From the NCBI GenBank assembly GCA_003415625.1, contig PYIU01000009.1, forward strand, positions 1,116,001-1,180,000: 64,000 nucleotides of DNA, read 5' to 3'. The stretch comes from Aquanectria penicillioides (taxonomy: Eukaryota > Ascomycota > Sordariomycetes > Hypocreales > Nectriaceae). Shown piece after piece: positions 12,617 through 24,453 of this stretch. Numbering within the stretch: the first letter of the stretch is position 1; each line of letters begins with the position of its first letter. The translations under genes were made by a program, and so were the position numbers. A model generated the notes under the pieces. It ran no database searches, was not told the origin of the DNA, and saw only the letters and a program-made list of their open reading frames with translations.

Positions 12617-12718
12617 CAGAGTCTCTGAAAGCGGCAGAAAACAGGAGCAAATCGAGGGTGGAAATGCCAGAGTCTCTGAAAGCAGCAGAAAGCAGGAGCA
12701 AATCGAGGGTGAAACTGC
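12617..12718. repeat. 51-bp direct tandem duplication
   Basis: Two adjacent 51-base copies, 12617-12667 and 12668-12718, both starting CAGAGTCTCTGAAAGC. They differ at only a few positions. They lie about 300 bases upstream of the membrane-protein start at 12325, in its promoter or leader. Confidence 0.85.
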
Positions 12719-13762
12719 CAAAACGGAAAAAACAAAGACAATAAGCCAGCGAGCGGTAAAGCCAGATTATTTGGCAGCGAGGTTGTGTAAAGAGTGACAA
12801 CGGTTCTTCGAGGGTTGGGCGAGTGCGAGTGCGAGTGCGGCAAAGGAGTACGCGAACCTAGCGAATGGAATGAACGACGGACGGGAGAGCTTGTCAACAA
12901 CAAGCGGGAGGATCCCAAAATTAAGGCAGAACAATAAAAGAATGACGAGCCCGCTGGCAGGCAGAGTGGAAGGGGGACGAAGGGACGGAGGGGGAGGCCG
13001 TCTTCTTCGTCGTGGTCGGTCGACAGCTGGAGGTAAAGAAAGAGAGACGAACTGACGATGGAGGAGAGAGTCGTAGGAAAGGACCAAGCAGAGGGAAGAG
13101 AAGAGGAGACGAAATGGGATGGATTGGCGGAGCATGTATGGAGCGCCGAGGATGGAGGAGGCATGGGAGTACAGGAGTACCGGCCAACAGGTACCTTCAA
13201 GGAGGATTCACAGCAGGACGGTACCTGAGCCACACTGTCGAGGCACCCGATCACACGCCAGGAACGACGGATGGACGACAAGCAGGGACGAGCCGGCGCG
13301 CGGCCCAGGCCCCTCCAGCCCACCCCAGCACCCCCCAGGGGCCCCCCAGCGGCTACCCCCCCGTGGTATGGAGCGAGCCTGTGCACTTGAGGCGAGGGGG
13401 GCTTACAGTGGGCTACGCCTACTGTCAGGTACCCGTCCTCACCTCGCCCACCGCAGCCCAGTCGCCACCAGGGCTCGTCCAGCACCTACCTGCCCAGTGC
13501 GTAATGAGCTGGGTGCCCTCCATGAAGGAAGAAGGTGTGCAGCCCCAAACTCCCGCCCGCCCTCTACGCTGCAGTGGTCCAGAGTCCTCCATCTCCGGTC
13601 TTGGTCTTGGGCCTTGGGTCCTGTCTTGCCTTCCTCTGCCCCCTAGTAAACAAACTTCTAAAATTGGACAACTGGCCCTCTCTCGCTGGTTGCCCTGCAG
13701 GAAGATCCAACCAGAACAGAATGACAATGTGAATCAAAGACAGGCCCCCTTCGCCTCTCCGC

Positions 13763-13822
13763 TCCTGTCCTGTCCTGTCCTATCCTATCCTATCCTATCC
13801 TGTCCTGTCCTGTCCTGTCCTC
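13763..13822. repeat. TCCTG/TCCTA pentanucleotide microsatellite
   Basis: Twelve pentamers in order: three TCCTG, four TCCTA, four TCCTG, one TCCTC. It lies in the gene-free region and no coding role is seen. Confidence 0.9.
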
Positions 13823-16800
13823 TCCGTCCCAGCCTGCCTTGGCTCGGCTCGCCATCCAGTCATCAGCCAAACTGACGGCCAACGGCGATAACATCGTCGC
13901 CACCCCTGAACAAGCCGTCGATGGATACAGTTGAGCCATCCCCGTCAGTGGACTTCATCCGGGCCGCCATTGGACGATTAGCGTTCGGTGCGCTACTCAA
14001 GAGAGATTGGGATGTGGGTCCCTCCTCTTCGGGGCTTGGATCCTTGGAAGGGTGCGTGGAACCTGGGCCGGGCCTAAATGTGTGTTCTTCTTGCAAAAGG
14101 GGGGAGGGGGGAGTGAGGAGATTGGGCGAAAGGGGGCTGTTACCCACATTCAAACCGCCGTGATGTGGGCAATCCACCACTCGCCAAACTTGGGAACCCT
14201 GCAAATGCGCTGCAAGAACAGGAGACGTGGAAAAAGAGAGACAAGGCCACAGGCGTTGGCGACAGGATGAGACGCCCGCGGCTGCCCGAACCAAGGAATC
14301 GAGAAATCAAAGGGATCAACGGGCGGGCAAGCCTGATTGCCTGTGTCGTTATGGGCGCGAGCAAGTCCGTGTGAACGAGGGCATGCGAATGAGGCCTCAA
14401 GCAAATCTAATGCCAAATGTCACTGGTAATGCGACCGCACGCACGCACGCCCGTCCATCCACGTAATAAGGCAGGCTCCGTCTCTTGATGTTGCGTTCGG
14501 ATTCGGTATTTGCAGTGGCCAGATCCAGCGAGAAAAAGAAAGGAAACAACGGCAATTGACAGACGATGCTGTGCCCGTCCTAATTTCCAAAGAATCCAGA
14601 AATACTCAGTAGCGCATCTATCTCCGCAAGTTCCGCTGATTCACCACCTCGAAGGCTTCGTCATGAGAGCAGTTTGCTGCAAGTGAGCGGCTGCATGGCG
14701 TGCCTTGCATAGGCAGGTTGTGAACGAACGGCGGACTCCCGTTCGCCACGTCAGTACAAATTAAGCAAGCCTCACTCGTCACGGTCTTGCACGGGAACAG
14801 GAAAAGAAAAGCAAGCTTGCATTTCTTCATTTTGCACAAAAAGGAACATCCAATCCAAGTCGCGATCCACTCGTCGAAAATTCAGGCACAAGGTACGGCA
14901 CGCACGCACGAGACTAGCTAGCCATAGACGGCCACTGGGGCGATGGAATGGGCTCGGGGCTCAGATGGATCCTATGGGGCATCGAGGGGGGGGCGTTCAA
15001 ATGGGTGTCTAATAGGGGCTTAGGGGGACCTTTTGGGGGGGCGTGGCGCCGCTGTAAAGGGGAAGCCAACCCGCGAGTGGCGTCCCCGAAGCCCCCAAAG
15101 GGGTCCCGTTGGCTTGCTGGGGCTTGATGCAGGTACGCGGGCACCGTCATTCGTACATACGTTGTTTTGTGCTGGAGAGCAAACTTAGGGATTGATTTGC
15201 TAATAATGCTTATGACGATGTCCGGATATAGCTCAGTGTCTCTCTTTTCTGCCTATCCATCTGTCTCCAAGCTTGTTATTGTCTTATGTGTGTCGGTGCC
15301 CGTCCAACACCGTGTTATGATTGTGTCCGCGGTGGAATCGCTGACAGCCCCCGTTGAGTCCATCTCGATGCACTCTCAGTCGCCTCGCCTCTTTTTTTAT
15401 GTTTTATCGCTCTTAGATCGTTGCTCGTTGGTTTTCGGCTATCACAATGTGATTGGCACATTCCAGGCTAATGCAGCGGCATTATGTGCGCAGCCTTGCA
15501 TACTGTCGGAGTCTAATAAAGTCTGGTGGGAGTCCAACCCCGTCACCAACCTACTTTATCTGGTGCCCCCTGGCCCTAGTCCCAAAAGAGGCCAGGCCCT
15601 TTTGCGCACAGCCTCTCTCTCCGATGGACCGGTTTGATTTTTAGCTTGGTGGCTGCTCTATTTTTTGTGATCTCGAGCCAAGCAGGCTCAAGCTACCGCA
15701 TGTTGCGTACGTAGGTGTTTTTCAAAACATCGGATATCGGTGCGTGCAAGGCCCCGACCCTCATGGATGCTCAGCTGGGAACTGCGCAGGAGCTCCATCT
15801 CATCGTCAGTTTGTGGACTCTGCGAGTCCCAAGTTTATTCTGGAACACGTCGACTGAGGAGCAAGCTATCCGCGTCGGGCTCATTGACTGGCTGGTCTGT
15901 GTTTGCAGGGAGAGGGATTAAAACAGGCATCCCAGCTCGGTGAGCTGGCCCTCATAGGGCATAGGGACAATGCAGTCTGTAATTATCCTTCACAATCCAT
16001 CGTCCATGTCCATGTGGGTTGGGTGTCCCTGCGCGCGCAAGTGCGCTGTGCTGTTCACCACGGAAGTGGGTTTTTCGCTCCGGATGTACGCAATCCTCGG
16101 TGGAGATGCTGGGGTCGGTGGATGGTGGATGGAGGAGACGGGAGGGGGCCTACCAGCTGCATTTCGGCTCTCCTCTTTTCATCTCTTGGGCGGCGAATCC
16201 AGCTCCGGCCCCAAGATTGCAGGGACGCCGGCCTTGGAAAATTGCCAACATGGGATAGCAGCCTCATCTTCATTGCTTCTGTGTGCGTACGTGTAATGGC
16301 AGAGCAGTGCGCAGCACAGCGAGCGCCGCTACATAGCTTCGTATGGGCCGGGGAGAACACGCGGAACGCCGTACCCACCCTTCTCCCGTGACTCTCCAGC
16401 CATCTTGTCACTTGGTGCCGGACGCACATCATCTCTCTTGGCCAGGTTCGTCCGGTCTTGGTATTGCCCAGTGTTTGATACATATTGACAATCCCCTCCC
16501 AAACACACCCACTCCTTGGTTCGGTATCACCGCCCTGGTCCACACTACATAGTATGAAGGCCCGTCATCCATCTCGGTCGACGTGCAGGACATGCATCTT
16601 GTTTCCCAAATCCTGTTTGTTGTGGCCTGAAAGCCCGCGATGCCGCATCTGCCCATGGCCCGTACCACCGTGGCTTGATATACCTTACCCAGTCACCTTA
16701 TAGTTGTAATATTCTCTCAGATAGGCAGTTACGTACGCCGTTAATGCTGCTACTGCATCTCTCTACGTAGTATGCCGTGCTTCCGCCGAAGCACAGTCCC

Positions 16801-17110
16801 GTTTCTATCACCATGTAGCCATAGCCATCCGGACCCATGTCATACCACCAACCACGACCAACAATATTCAACGGCATCTCAACTGCAAATGCCTCAATTC
16901 ACTGCCCCCGGGATCCTTGCGTGAGCCCCCCGTAGTGAAACCATCACCGCTTTCTCAGGACGCAGTTCTTCCTTCGTAGTCGGAAGTTTCACCTCCTCCA
17001 GGGTGGGCGACCAACCCCTCTAATCCTCTAATCCCCAGGCTCTTGGATGCAGATTAAGAGGGGGGAAGCCAAGGCGCCGCCCTGGCCATGTCCGGCGTCT
17101 CATATTTCAT

Positions 17111-19192
17111 TCACCGGGGCTTGTCTGCTACCTTGTAAAACTCGGGGCGTATTCAAGAAGCCATCCCTTCTCGATCTTGGTTATATCCCGAATGAAGATC
17201 TTGCTGCTGGTCTCCATAACCTCGTGAAAGATGACCCAGTCTGCCTTGCGGTTGAACATGAGGGAGCTTGGGTGCGCATAGAGCACCGTCCCGCCCTCGA
17301 CATTACGGAATGTTCCATCTGGCTGCATCCTAGCAGCGTGAGCAAAGTAGCCCGACGTCAAGCACCGTTGGATCTGTTCCGCCTTTTTAGCGTTGTCCGT
17401 CGAGGACGTCTGGCCCGCCAAGGTCTCATCCACACTGATGCTGAACCGCTCGAGGTATCTCTTCAACTGCGCTCTGATGCTGACTGCCTTTGTCATTGAC
17501 TTGTAGTTGAGGTTGTTTTCGTGGCAGAACTTCGCCTCCTTCTTCCCGTTTGTGACAAATGCCTGGTATGCATTCAGGAGGGTCAAGTGGTCTCCTTCTT
17601 CCACCGCAAACTTTCTTCGAGATGTCTCCATCTTCTTTCTCTCTCCATCATGGTGAAACCACACACTTCCCCCGAGCGTCGTCATCGCCGCGATCGTCAA
17701 GATCTCACTGAGACATCCAAACGACTGTGCTGACAACAGCGTCTTGGCCATCATAGGTTCCACTGCCAACTCGGCCATCCTCGATCCAAGTGGCCGCGTG
17801 AGCTTCGCATATTCATCCAGAGCTCCCAAGGCATAGAGTAGTTCCAGTGCTTTGGACATCAACCCGGCAGGCGGGGGGCTCAGAAAGTCGAATCGAACAA
17901 CGTTGTCAATACCAAGGGCTTTAAGTTGCAGGATTACAGGAGCGAGGTTTGACCTCTGAAGTTCCGGGATGTTTGCCTCAGGTAACGCCTGATAACTTTG
18001 TTCAGTGTATAGCCTGAAACACTTTCCTGGCCGTGTTCGACCTGCTCGACCTGCACGTTGTGAAGCTGCAGCTTTGGAGATGGGTGTGGCCGTTAGTGAC
18101 TCGATGCCTGTCCTCGGGTTGTAGGCCCGCAGCTTAACGAATCCACTGTCGACAACGTATACGATGCCGTCGATAGTCACTGAGGCTTCGGCGATGTTTG
18201 TAGAAAAATACTACCTTTCTGGTGCCCTCGGGTGTTTTGTCAAATACGTACATCTGCTGTTCACTTGATAGTCCAGCATACAGCGGGAGCGGCAGTAACG
18301 GTCCGTATCTCGGGTCAAAATTGGCCATCCGCTCTGCAACAGCCTCGAGTGCATTGTCTATTTCCTCACGACCGGTCAGGAATACCAGTATGTCTCCTTG
18401 ACCCTCTTGTGTGTGGATGTCGAAGACAACATTGATGGCTTTTTCCACGTAATCTTCTGCCGACGATTCCAGATAGAGTGTATCTATCGGATATGTCCTG
18501 CCCTCAAGACTAACAACGGTCCCTATTTGCTCGTTCGGGTCGCTGTTATCCTTGATGGCTTGATCCCCGCCAGTGTTGTTGAAGAAATCTAAGAACTCCT
18601 TGGCTTGGAGAGTGGCGCTACTGACGATGATTCGAAGATCGGGACGTTTCCGGCGGATCTTCTTCAGTAGTCCCAGCAAAATGTCTGTGCTGATGGATCT
18701 TTCATGGGCCTCGTCGACCATGATGACGGAGTACCGTGTCAGTAGAGGGTCGACGAGGGCTTCTCGAATTAGGAGTCCATCGGTGAGAAACTTGATTTTC
18801 GTAGCAGCGGAGGTGACATCCTCAAATCGAATCGAGTATCCCACCTCCTTGCCAACTTCGCATCCAACCTCTTCAGCCACCCGAAGAGCAACGGTGGTGG
18901 CTGCAACGCGTCGGGGCTAGGGAGCTGTTGTTAGTCCATGCGTTGTAGATGTCTCAGGGTAGACGCGTACCTGGGTAACGCCGATGATTTTTCCATCTGA
19001 GCACCAGCCTGCACGCTCTAGGAACTGTGGGATCTGGGTTGTCTTGCCGGATCCAGTTTGACCAATGACAATCGTAACGGGATACGTCTCGATGATATAT
19101 AATAAACTTTCCCGATACTTGGCGATTGGGAGCAGAGCAGCGGGTTTGTGAAGAGCTGGGATGAAGGAGGAGTCCAGATCTAAGTCTGCCAT
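17111..19192 (-). CDS. DHX35: DEAH-box RNA helicase, DHX35 type (broken frame)
   Basis: Exons 19192-18971 and 18916-17111, separated by a 54-base intron (GTACGC...CTAG). Motifs in order: I GQTGSGKTT, Ia PRRVAATT, II DEAH, III SAT, then STNIAE-like motif V, and VI QRAGRAGR. A winged-helix/ratchet and OB-fold C-terminus follows. Segments such as GVTQPRRVAA, NPRTGIESL and SNLAPVILQLKALGIDN fit the DHX35 spliceosomal helicases better than Prp22 or Prp43. Two frame breaks are present. An extra A in AAAAA at 18204-18208 falls in motif V, and a missing G in GGGG at 17144-17147 precedes the C-terminus; correcting it gives EYAPEFYKVADKPR and the stop at 17111. The corrected length is 675 aa. The gene is divergent from the CUE gene with 555 bases between starts. 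Confidence 0.9.
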
Positions 19193-19747
19193 CTTGGAGT
19201 TGAGATGAAACGCTGACCGCTACGCCCACCAAGAGGAAATAACCACGGGAATCAGGTGCCTGCTCAACAAATACAATGTATAGACAGAGGAGACAACTGC
19301 GTAGCCCCTCCCGTTCCCCTCGGAAGCAGTCTCAGCGTTTGTACGAGTGCTTGCTGGTTGTTCCCTTCCAGGCTCAATGTTGAGAATTAGAATAGCTACC
19401 CTAGACACACACTACTGAGACGTGGAGACCCTGCTCGCATGACGAATCCAAGCAGCAGTGGCCAGTAAGCGGGAACCTTCAGGCAGTGCTGTGGCGAATT
19501 GCAGAGACTGTGGCTTGGGGAGCTCTGTTGGGTGGGGCACGTCATCAAGTGTCGTGGCCCAGCCGACCCCTCGCGCCTCATTGCCTTATTATCACGGGTT
19601 AGCCAGGCTGAAGCGAAATCTACCAATTTCCCTTGGTCCTCATCCCTCGGCACGATTGCAACTGAGCCGGATCTCGAGTTGATCATTTTACGAGCCCTGA
19701 TCCTACAACAATCGGCGCCTTCTCGAGAGTAATTCAGCTTGCCCAAC
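19193..19747. promoter_or_regulatory. Shared divergent promoter region, DHX35/CUE
   Basis: Between two divergent ATGs; it must carry both promoters. No specific TATA or operator was identified. Confidence 0.5.
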
Positions 19748-21185
19748 ATGTCGGCCCCTACGGAGACGGTATGTTACAAGAGTCTAGATAGGGATAATGG
19801 GAACTTGATGCGGCGCAGAACTAGGTGACTGACAACTCCACTCCGATGCAGAACAAGACCACGACGGAGAGCGGCGCTGAGTCGCCAACCACCGTCCGAC
19901 CACTCGATATGGACGACGACGATGTTCAGGAGACAAGCCTCCTGGCAGAGGATACTACTACGACCAACACTCCAGCAGCGACCACCGCGAATGCTGCACC
20001 TTCTGCAGCCGAAGCCCCCCACCCAAGCCTCCACGTCCGCTCACAGAGGCGCAAAAGAACGAGTTGATCCTGAAGGAGGCCTTCCCGACCGTCGATACCA
20101 ACGTTGTCAAGGCTGTCCTCAGGGCGAGCGGTGGCCGTGTGGAGCCCGCATTCAACGCCCTGCTTGGTATGCGACCCCTTATCCCATTTGGTTCGCGAGA
20201 TTGGGCGCGAGCTGACTTGTCTACAGAGATGACCGACCCAGATGCCGCCAAGAACGAGCCTGAGGATGATGTTCCACCTTCTCAGCCCCCTCGACCTCAG
20301 CAGCGAACCGAGATGTCTCAAATGGAGGCGGATGAGCTTTATGCGCGCCAGCTTGCAGAGCACTACGATAATGTTGGCGCATACGAGGGCCGAACTGCCA
20401 ACCGAAATTTCAACGGCGGACGAACTAGGCAGCAGGTCTGGGACGACGAAGACCACGAGAACGACCGCAATTTCATCGACGATGACCTTCCCATCATCCG
20501 TGAGAACCTGCGCAAGGGCTTCTTAGAGACCCAGACCAAGGTCAATGGATGGATCAACAACTTGAAGAAGAAGATTGAAGAGAACTTTGATGAGAGCGAG
20601 GAGCACGCACAGCGACAGGGCGAGCCCTTCCGCCGCCCTGGAGAGCCAAGCCGACGAAGTGGAGATTACGATCGATATGATGCAGACCCGGAGGTGTTGA
20701 GCGACGACTTTGCTGGTATGAAGTTCGCCGCAGACGGAAGTAAGTGTTACCGAGTGATGTGCTCAGAGGTCGATATTGATAGTGCAATAGCTCCCATCAA
20801 CAGCCGCCCCATGGCCAATACTGGCATGTACAAGCCTCCGCCCCCCTCGTCTTCACCCAGGCCCAGCAGCAACGGACGACGAGTCGGATTCAAGGAGGAA
20901 ACTGAGGAGATAAATATGTACGAGTCGTCGCCCCGAGTACCACCTAAGGATACAGTACCTGGAAGCGGCTCCAAGGCGAGCAAGTGGCAGCCTTTGTCGG
21001 CTGTCGAGCCCAGCCCCATTACAGACAATGATCCGTTCAGCTTGGGCGATAGTGAGGATGAGAAGGAAACGAAGGAAAAACCCAAGGATACCAAGACTGA
21101 GGATAGCGAGCGTTTGAAGAAGGCGGCCGCAGAGGCCATGGCTGATAGCATAGTTGAGTCGGCAGAGACCTCAAAGAAGAACTAA
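19748..21185 (+). CDS. CUE-domain ubiquitin-binding protein (Cue5-like; broken frame)
   Basis: Exons 19748-19768, 19852-20166, 20227-20739 and 20791-21185, all with GT-AG introns of 51-83 bases. The N-terminus is acidic and Thr/Pro-rich. A CUE domain follows (LTEAQKNELILKEAFPTVD, then VVKAVLRASGGRVEPAFNALL), interrupted at its end by intron 2. The rest is hydrophilic, with a QMEADELYARQLAEHYDN helix as in yeast Cue5 and relatives, and a Lys/Glu-rich C-terminus. A missing C in CCCCCC at 20015-20020 breaks the frame just before the CUE domain; adding one base gives 414 aa in one frame. Cue5 and Tollip relatives bind ubiquitin and act as autophagy adaptors; that role here is inferred from family only, and I did not search for an Atg8-binding motif rigorously. 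Confidence 0.85.
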
Positions 21186-24100
21186 GTTTGTCGCGACTCA
21201 CAAGTGAGGGGCATATCGTGGGCAACTGGGATTGATTCTGAATTAAGACAACAGAAGGACAAGAAGGATAGCAAGATGAGCCTGGGAAGGAGGCAGAGAA
21301 TGCCATTTCGTTCGCAACCGGTCGGCAGACTTGCTGGAGCAATCGGTGGTTCTTTGATGGGTAGTCTGACATGTTCTGATAGCATAGTGTAGCAGCAGCC
21401 TTGACATTCACTTGGGTTCCCAATCGTGGCTTGACCCTGCATTCTCCCCTCCCCCGGACCGTTGGGAAAGGCTGAAAGGCTGAGAGAAGCCCGAACTGGC
21501 TGGATCTGGGATTGGATGGGATGGCTGAGGGGTTGACGGTGAGAGATCGATGCAGGTGAAGTTGGCCGGTTTGGCCTGCCTAATCTAAATTGAGCGGCCT
21601 TGGCCTTGGCTTTACTAGTTAGGAGCAAGGACACAAGTAAAAAAAAGACGCCGATTCAAGTCCGAGGGCGAGGCCGCATTTCTGAACAGGAGTTGGAACC
21701 TGGTCGAGTCGAGTTGAGCAACGGATAAATGACTTCGTAGCAGAATTACGTACACGCCGCATTGAGAGGCGGACATTTGACAGCGAAACGCGGGTGGCTC
21801 CATTTGCAGGACTCGACAATGACGTTCCCGGGACTTTCTCGCATGAGCCAAGGCAGGTCATTGGGGCTAGTATCGGCGGACTGTCGTTGACGGCTGGCTT
21901 GGGTGACTAGTCGCTGGACCGAGACGTGGCCCAGGTTGAGATGCGGGTGCCCGGGCAGAGTGAGGGATGGGGATGGCACATGGCTCATGGCACATGGTAC
22001 GGTAGCACCGTAGCATCAACAGGAGCAGCGTAGGGCATCATCGAGGCGCGAAGAGCGGCCTTTGACGGTGTTTGTTCCTCTGAACCTTCCCTGTCTAAGT
22101 AGGTAGTGAGCTGTTTGGATGAGGCCCTGTGGGTTTTTTCCCTCTTCTTCTTTTTAGGCGCTGTGCTGGATTGCCGTAACCCAGCCGACTGTCACACAAG
22201 CACAAGGCTCCAGCAGCTCTGGGGCCAGCTACGGCACCAACCTGGCTCATGTGCTGGCCCTGGGGCCATGCATTTGCATTTGTCGGAGCGGAAGATGGAG
22301 AGTCGTTTCCCCGGCTGTTTGCCTGTCGCTTGAGCACGGGGGCAGATGGAACACGGCCATTGGCCCTGAGGTCAACGGCTGGGCAATGCACAGAAGCTGG
22401 CGCGAACGGGTCCAGATTAGCGGATGCTTATTCCAATGACTAGGAGGTCGACGGTCTGATGGCGCTCTATCGTGAACAGGTGGGAAAGTTTCCATCTCCG
22501 GTTAGGCCTCTACCAAACGGAGCCTACCGAGGAGACGCCTCGACTCCCAATGGGCCCCGCCGCTTGGGACAACGGACGGCCGGCGGAAGCATCGACGACG
22601 CCCTGCTGGAGGGTGTTGGAATCGGAGAAGGCGCCATGTGGGATGGCTCGAGGAGCCGCAGCCATGTTCGGTCACCGTCTCTAGACCGACGAGACATGGC
22701 CAAGGCTTGGTAAGACAGGAATATCTGCGCAAGAACGGAAGGCAATGCGCGAGAAAGAAAGAAAGCTCAGCATCAGGGCTCGTTGGAAATTTTACGAGGT
22801 TGACAGTACGCCCCGCCTGATAGTAATCGAGTCACCTCCGGCTTTTCTCTCTCTTTTTGGCCTCCCCGTCTATCTCGTCTGAGAGGACTCGCGCGGGTTC
22901 TGAGGTAGATAGATAATAGAGGTTCGCCGAAGCGCGGATTCGCATGTGGAGGGGCAGACAGACTTGTTCCATTTCTAGATCCAAACCGTCTCTCAGTTAG
23001 AACTCCCGCTCACTCATTCTCACTGACTCGGGCCCAAGCCAAAACTCTTTTTTCCCTCCTTCCTTTCCTTCCCACTCTTATTCCCACCACCAAACAATTT
23101 TTTGGGCGTCCTCTGCGTTGCCGTGGAGCGTAGCGTGAGAGTAGCGCTGCTTTCGAGAGGTCCCGAGGCGAGTCGTTGTGCCGCCTGCACCGCCGCTTTT
23201 TTTTTTTTTTTCCTTAAGTGAGGTGAGAGCGTTTCGTACCTACCACCGTCGTCGCTAGTCCCACGTCACCGCAGGGCCTCACCACTCACTCAACTTGTCA
23301 CTCGTCCCGCCTCTGCGGCTCACCACTTCACCTTTTCCCCTGAACGTTCGTTCCTAACACCGCGACGACTCAAAGAGGAGGTTTATCTTTGGACGCATTA
23401 TTTCTGCGACGCAACTGCAAGTGTGCTGCTAAAACCACCGATATCCTGTTTGGTTGGTTGTGGCCTGTCCCGACCTGTCAGTGAGTTGCCTCGGTCTTGT
23501 TATTGCTCCCTACTTCCCCAATATCCCCGTTTCGCTTCACCCCTCCATAGAGCTCTACACGCCCTAGCTGTTCCATTTTGCCCCCATCCCGATCCCCCTC
23601 CCAACACCATCCCGCACAGTTCACGCGCGGGAAGCGGCTTTCAGCGCCTCACGCCCTCACGCCCGCCGGGGCTGGACCCCCCCCAAGAGGTGTGCTGAAC
23701 GCCCCCACGTGCCCTGTGGGAGTCGGCCTCGCACGCTGCTGGCTTTTGGGTTGGGGTCGGGTGACGAACCAAAGGCGAGGCGTATCGTGTCACTCCTACA
23801 TGAGCGAGTTCTGGTTCGGCAGAGGCAGAGAGAGAAAAAAAAAAGAAAAGGGAAACCGTTGATTCTGGCATAGAAACGTGTGTATTGCAGTGTGTGAGAG
23901 CAATACGGCCATTCTCCGAAGCCTCGTCCACTCAGTCACTTCCTTTTACTTCCCATTACACTACATACACCCACTCGAGCTGCTTCACACTCCACCTCAC
24001 TTCACTACACTTGCCCCTCAACGCGATTTGGTGTCCCTCTTCAACTGAGCTGATCCTGACCTGGCCAACAAAGTCCCGAGGCATTGATTTGCTCCTCCGT

Positions 24101-24453
24101 CATTGTCCTAGATTCTGTCTTGTCGCCGGTTTCTACGTATGTACAGAGAAGAGGTGCCTTACAACCTGACTTACCTTGTCTTGTCTTGCCTTGCCTTACC
24201 TTGCTCTCTCCTCTCGTTTCGTTTCGTTGCTTGCTTGCTTGCTGGCTGCACACGACACCAGACACACAGCACAAGCTCGGCTCACACTGACACATCTCGC
24301 ATAATCCAGCCACACCAGGAGCTTGCCTTACTCAACGGATAACCTGGCAGCCAGCCCTCTGGCTCATCTTATTCACTCGCTCATACACTCGCTCGCTCCT
24401 CCTCGCTCCTCACTTGGACGCCAGGGGCTGCTCAAGGGCGTCCACGCCGCAAC
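21186..24453. other. Intergenic region and probable long leader of nuc-2
   Basis: No protein-coding gene recognised. From about 22.8 kb it becomes pyrimidine-rich (T tract about 23199-23212, CTTGC/CTTAC repeats about 24175-24245), as expected for a fungal promoter and leader. Several short upstream ATGs occur. A CACGTG E-box is at 23706-23711. Confidence 0.5.

Larger units (their letters stand above)
12326..17110. other. Gene-free 4.8-kb region
   Basis: The 5' region of the membrane-protein gene, then sequence up to the 3' end of the helicase. It holds the 51-bp tandem duplication and the TCCTR microsatellite listed separately. Several open frames up to 324 codons exist, but their proteins are low-complexity or Pro/Ser/Arg-rich and match no family I know. 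Confidence 0.5.

Noticed and set aside
12511..13485. 324-codon minus-strand frame upstream of the membrane-protein gene
   Set aside because: Pro/Ser/Arg-rich, includes the tandem duplication, and lacks any recognisable protein segment.
15167..15637. 156-codon plus-strand frame
   Set aside because: Low-quality composition with no domain, no splice context and a TTG-like neighbour; treated as chance.
23706..23711. CACGTG E-box as NUC-1 site upstream of nuc-2
   Set aside because: CACGTG also occurs at about 38398, 42296, 57075 and 60391 near unrelated genes, so a single match is weak.
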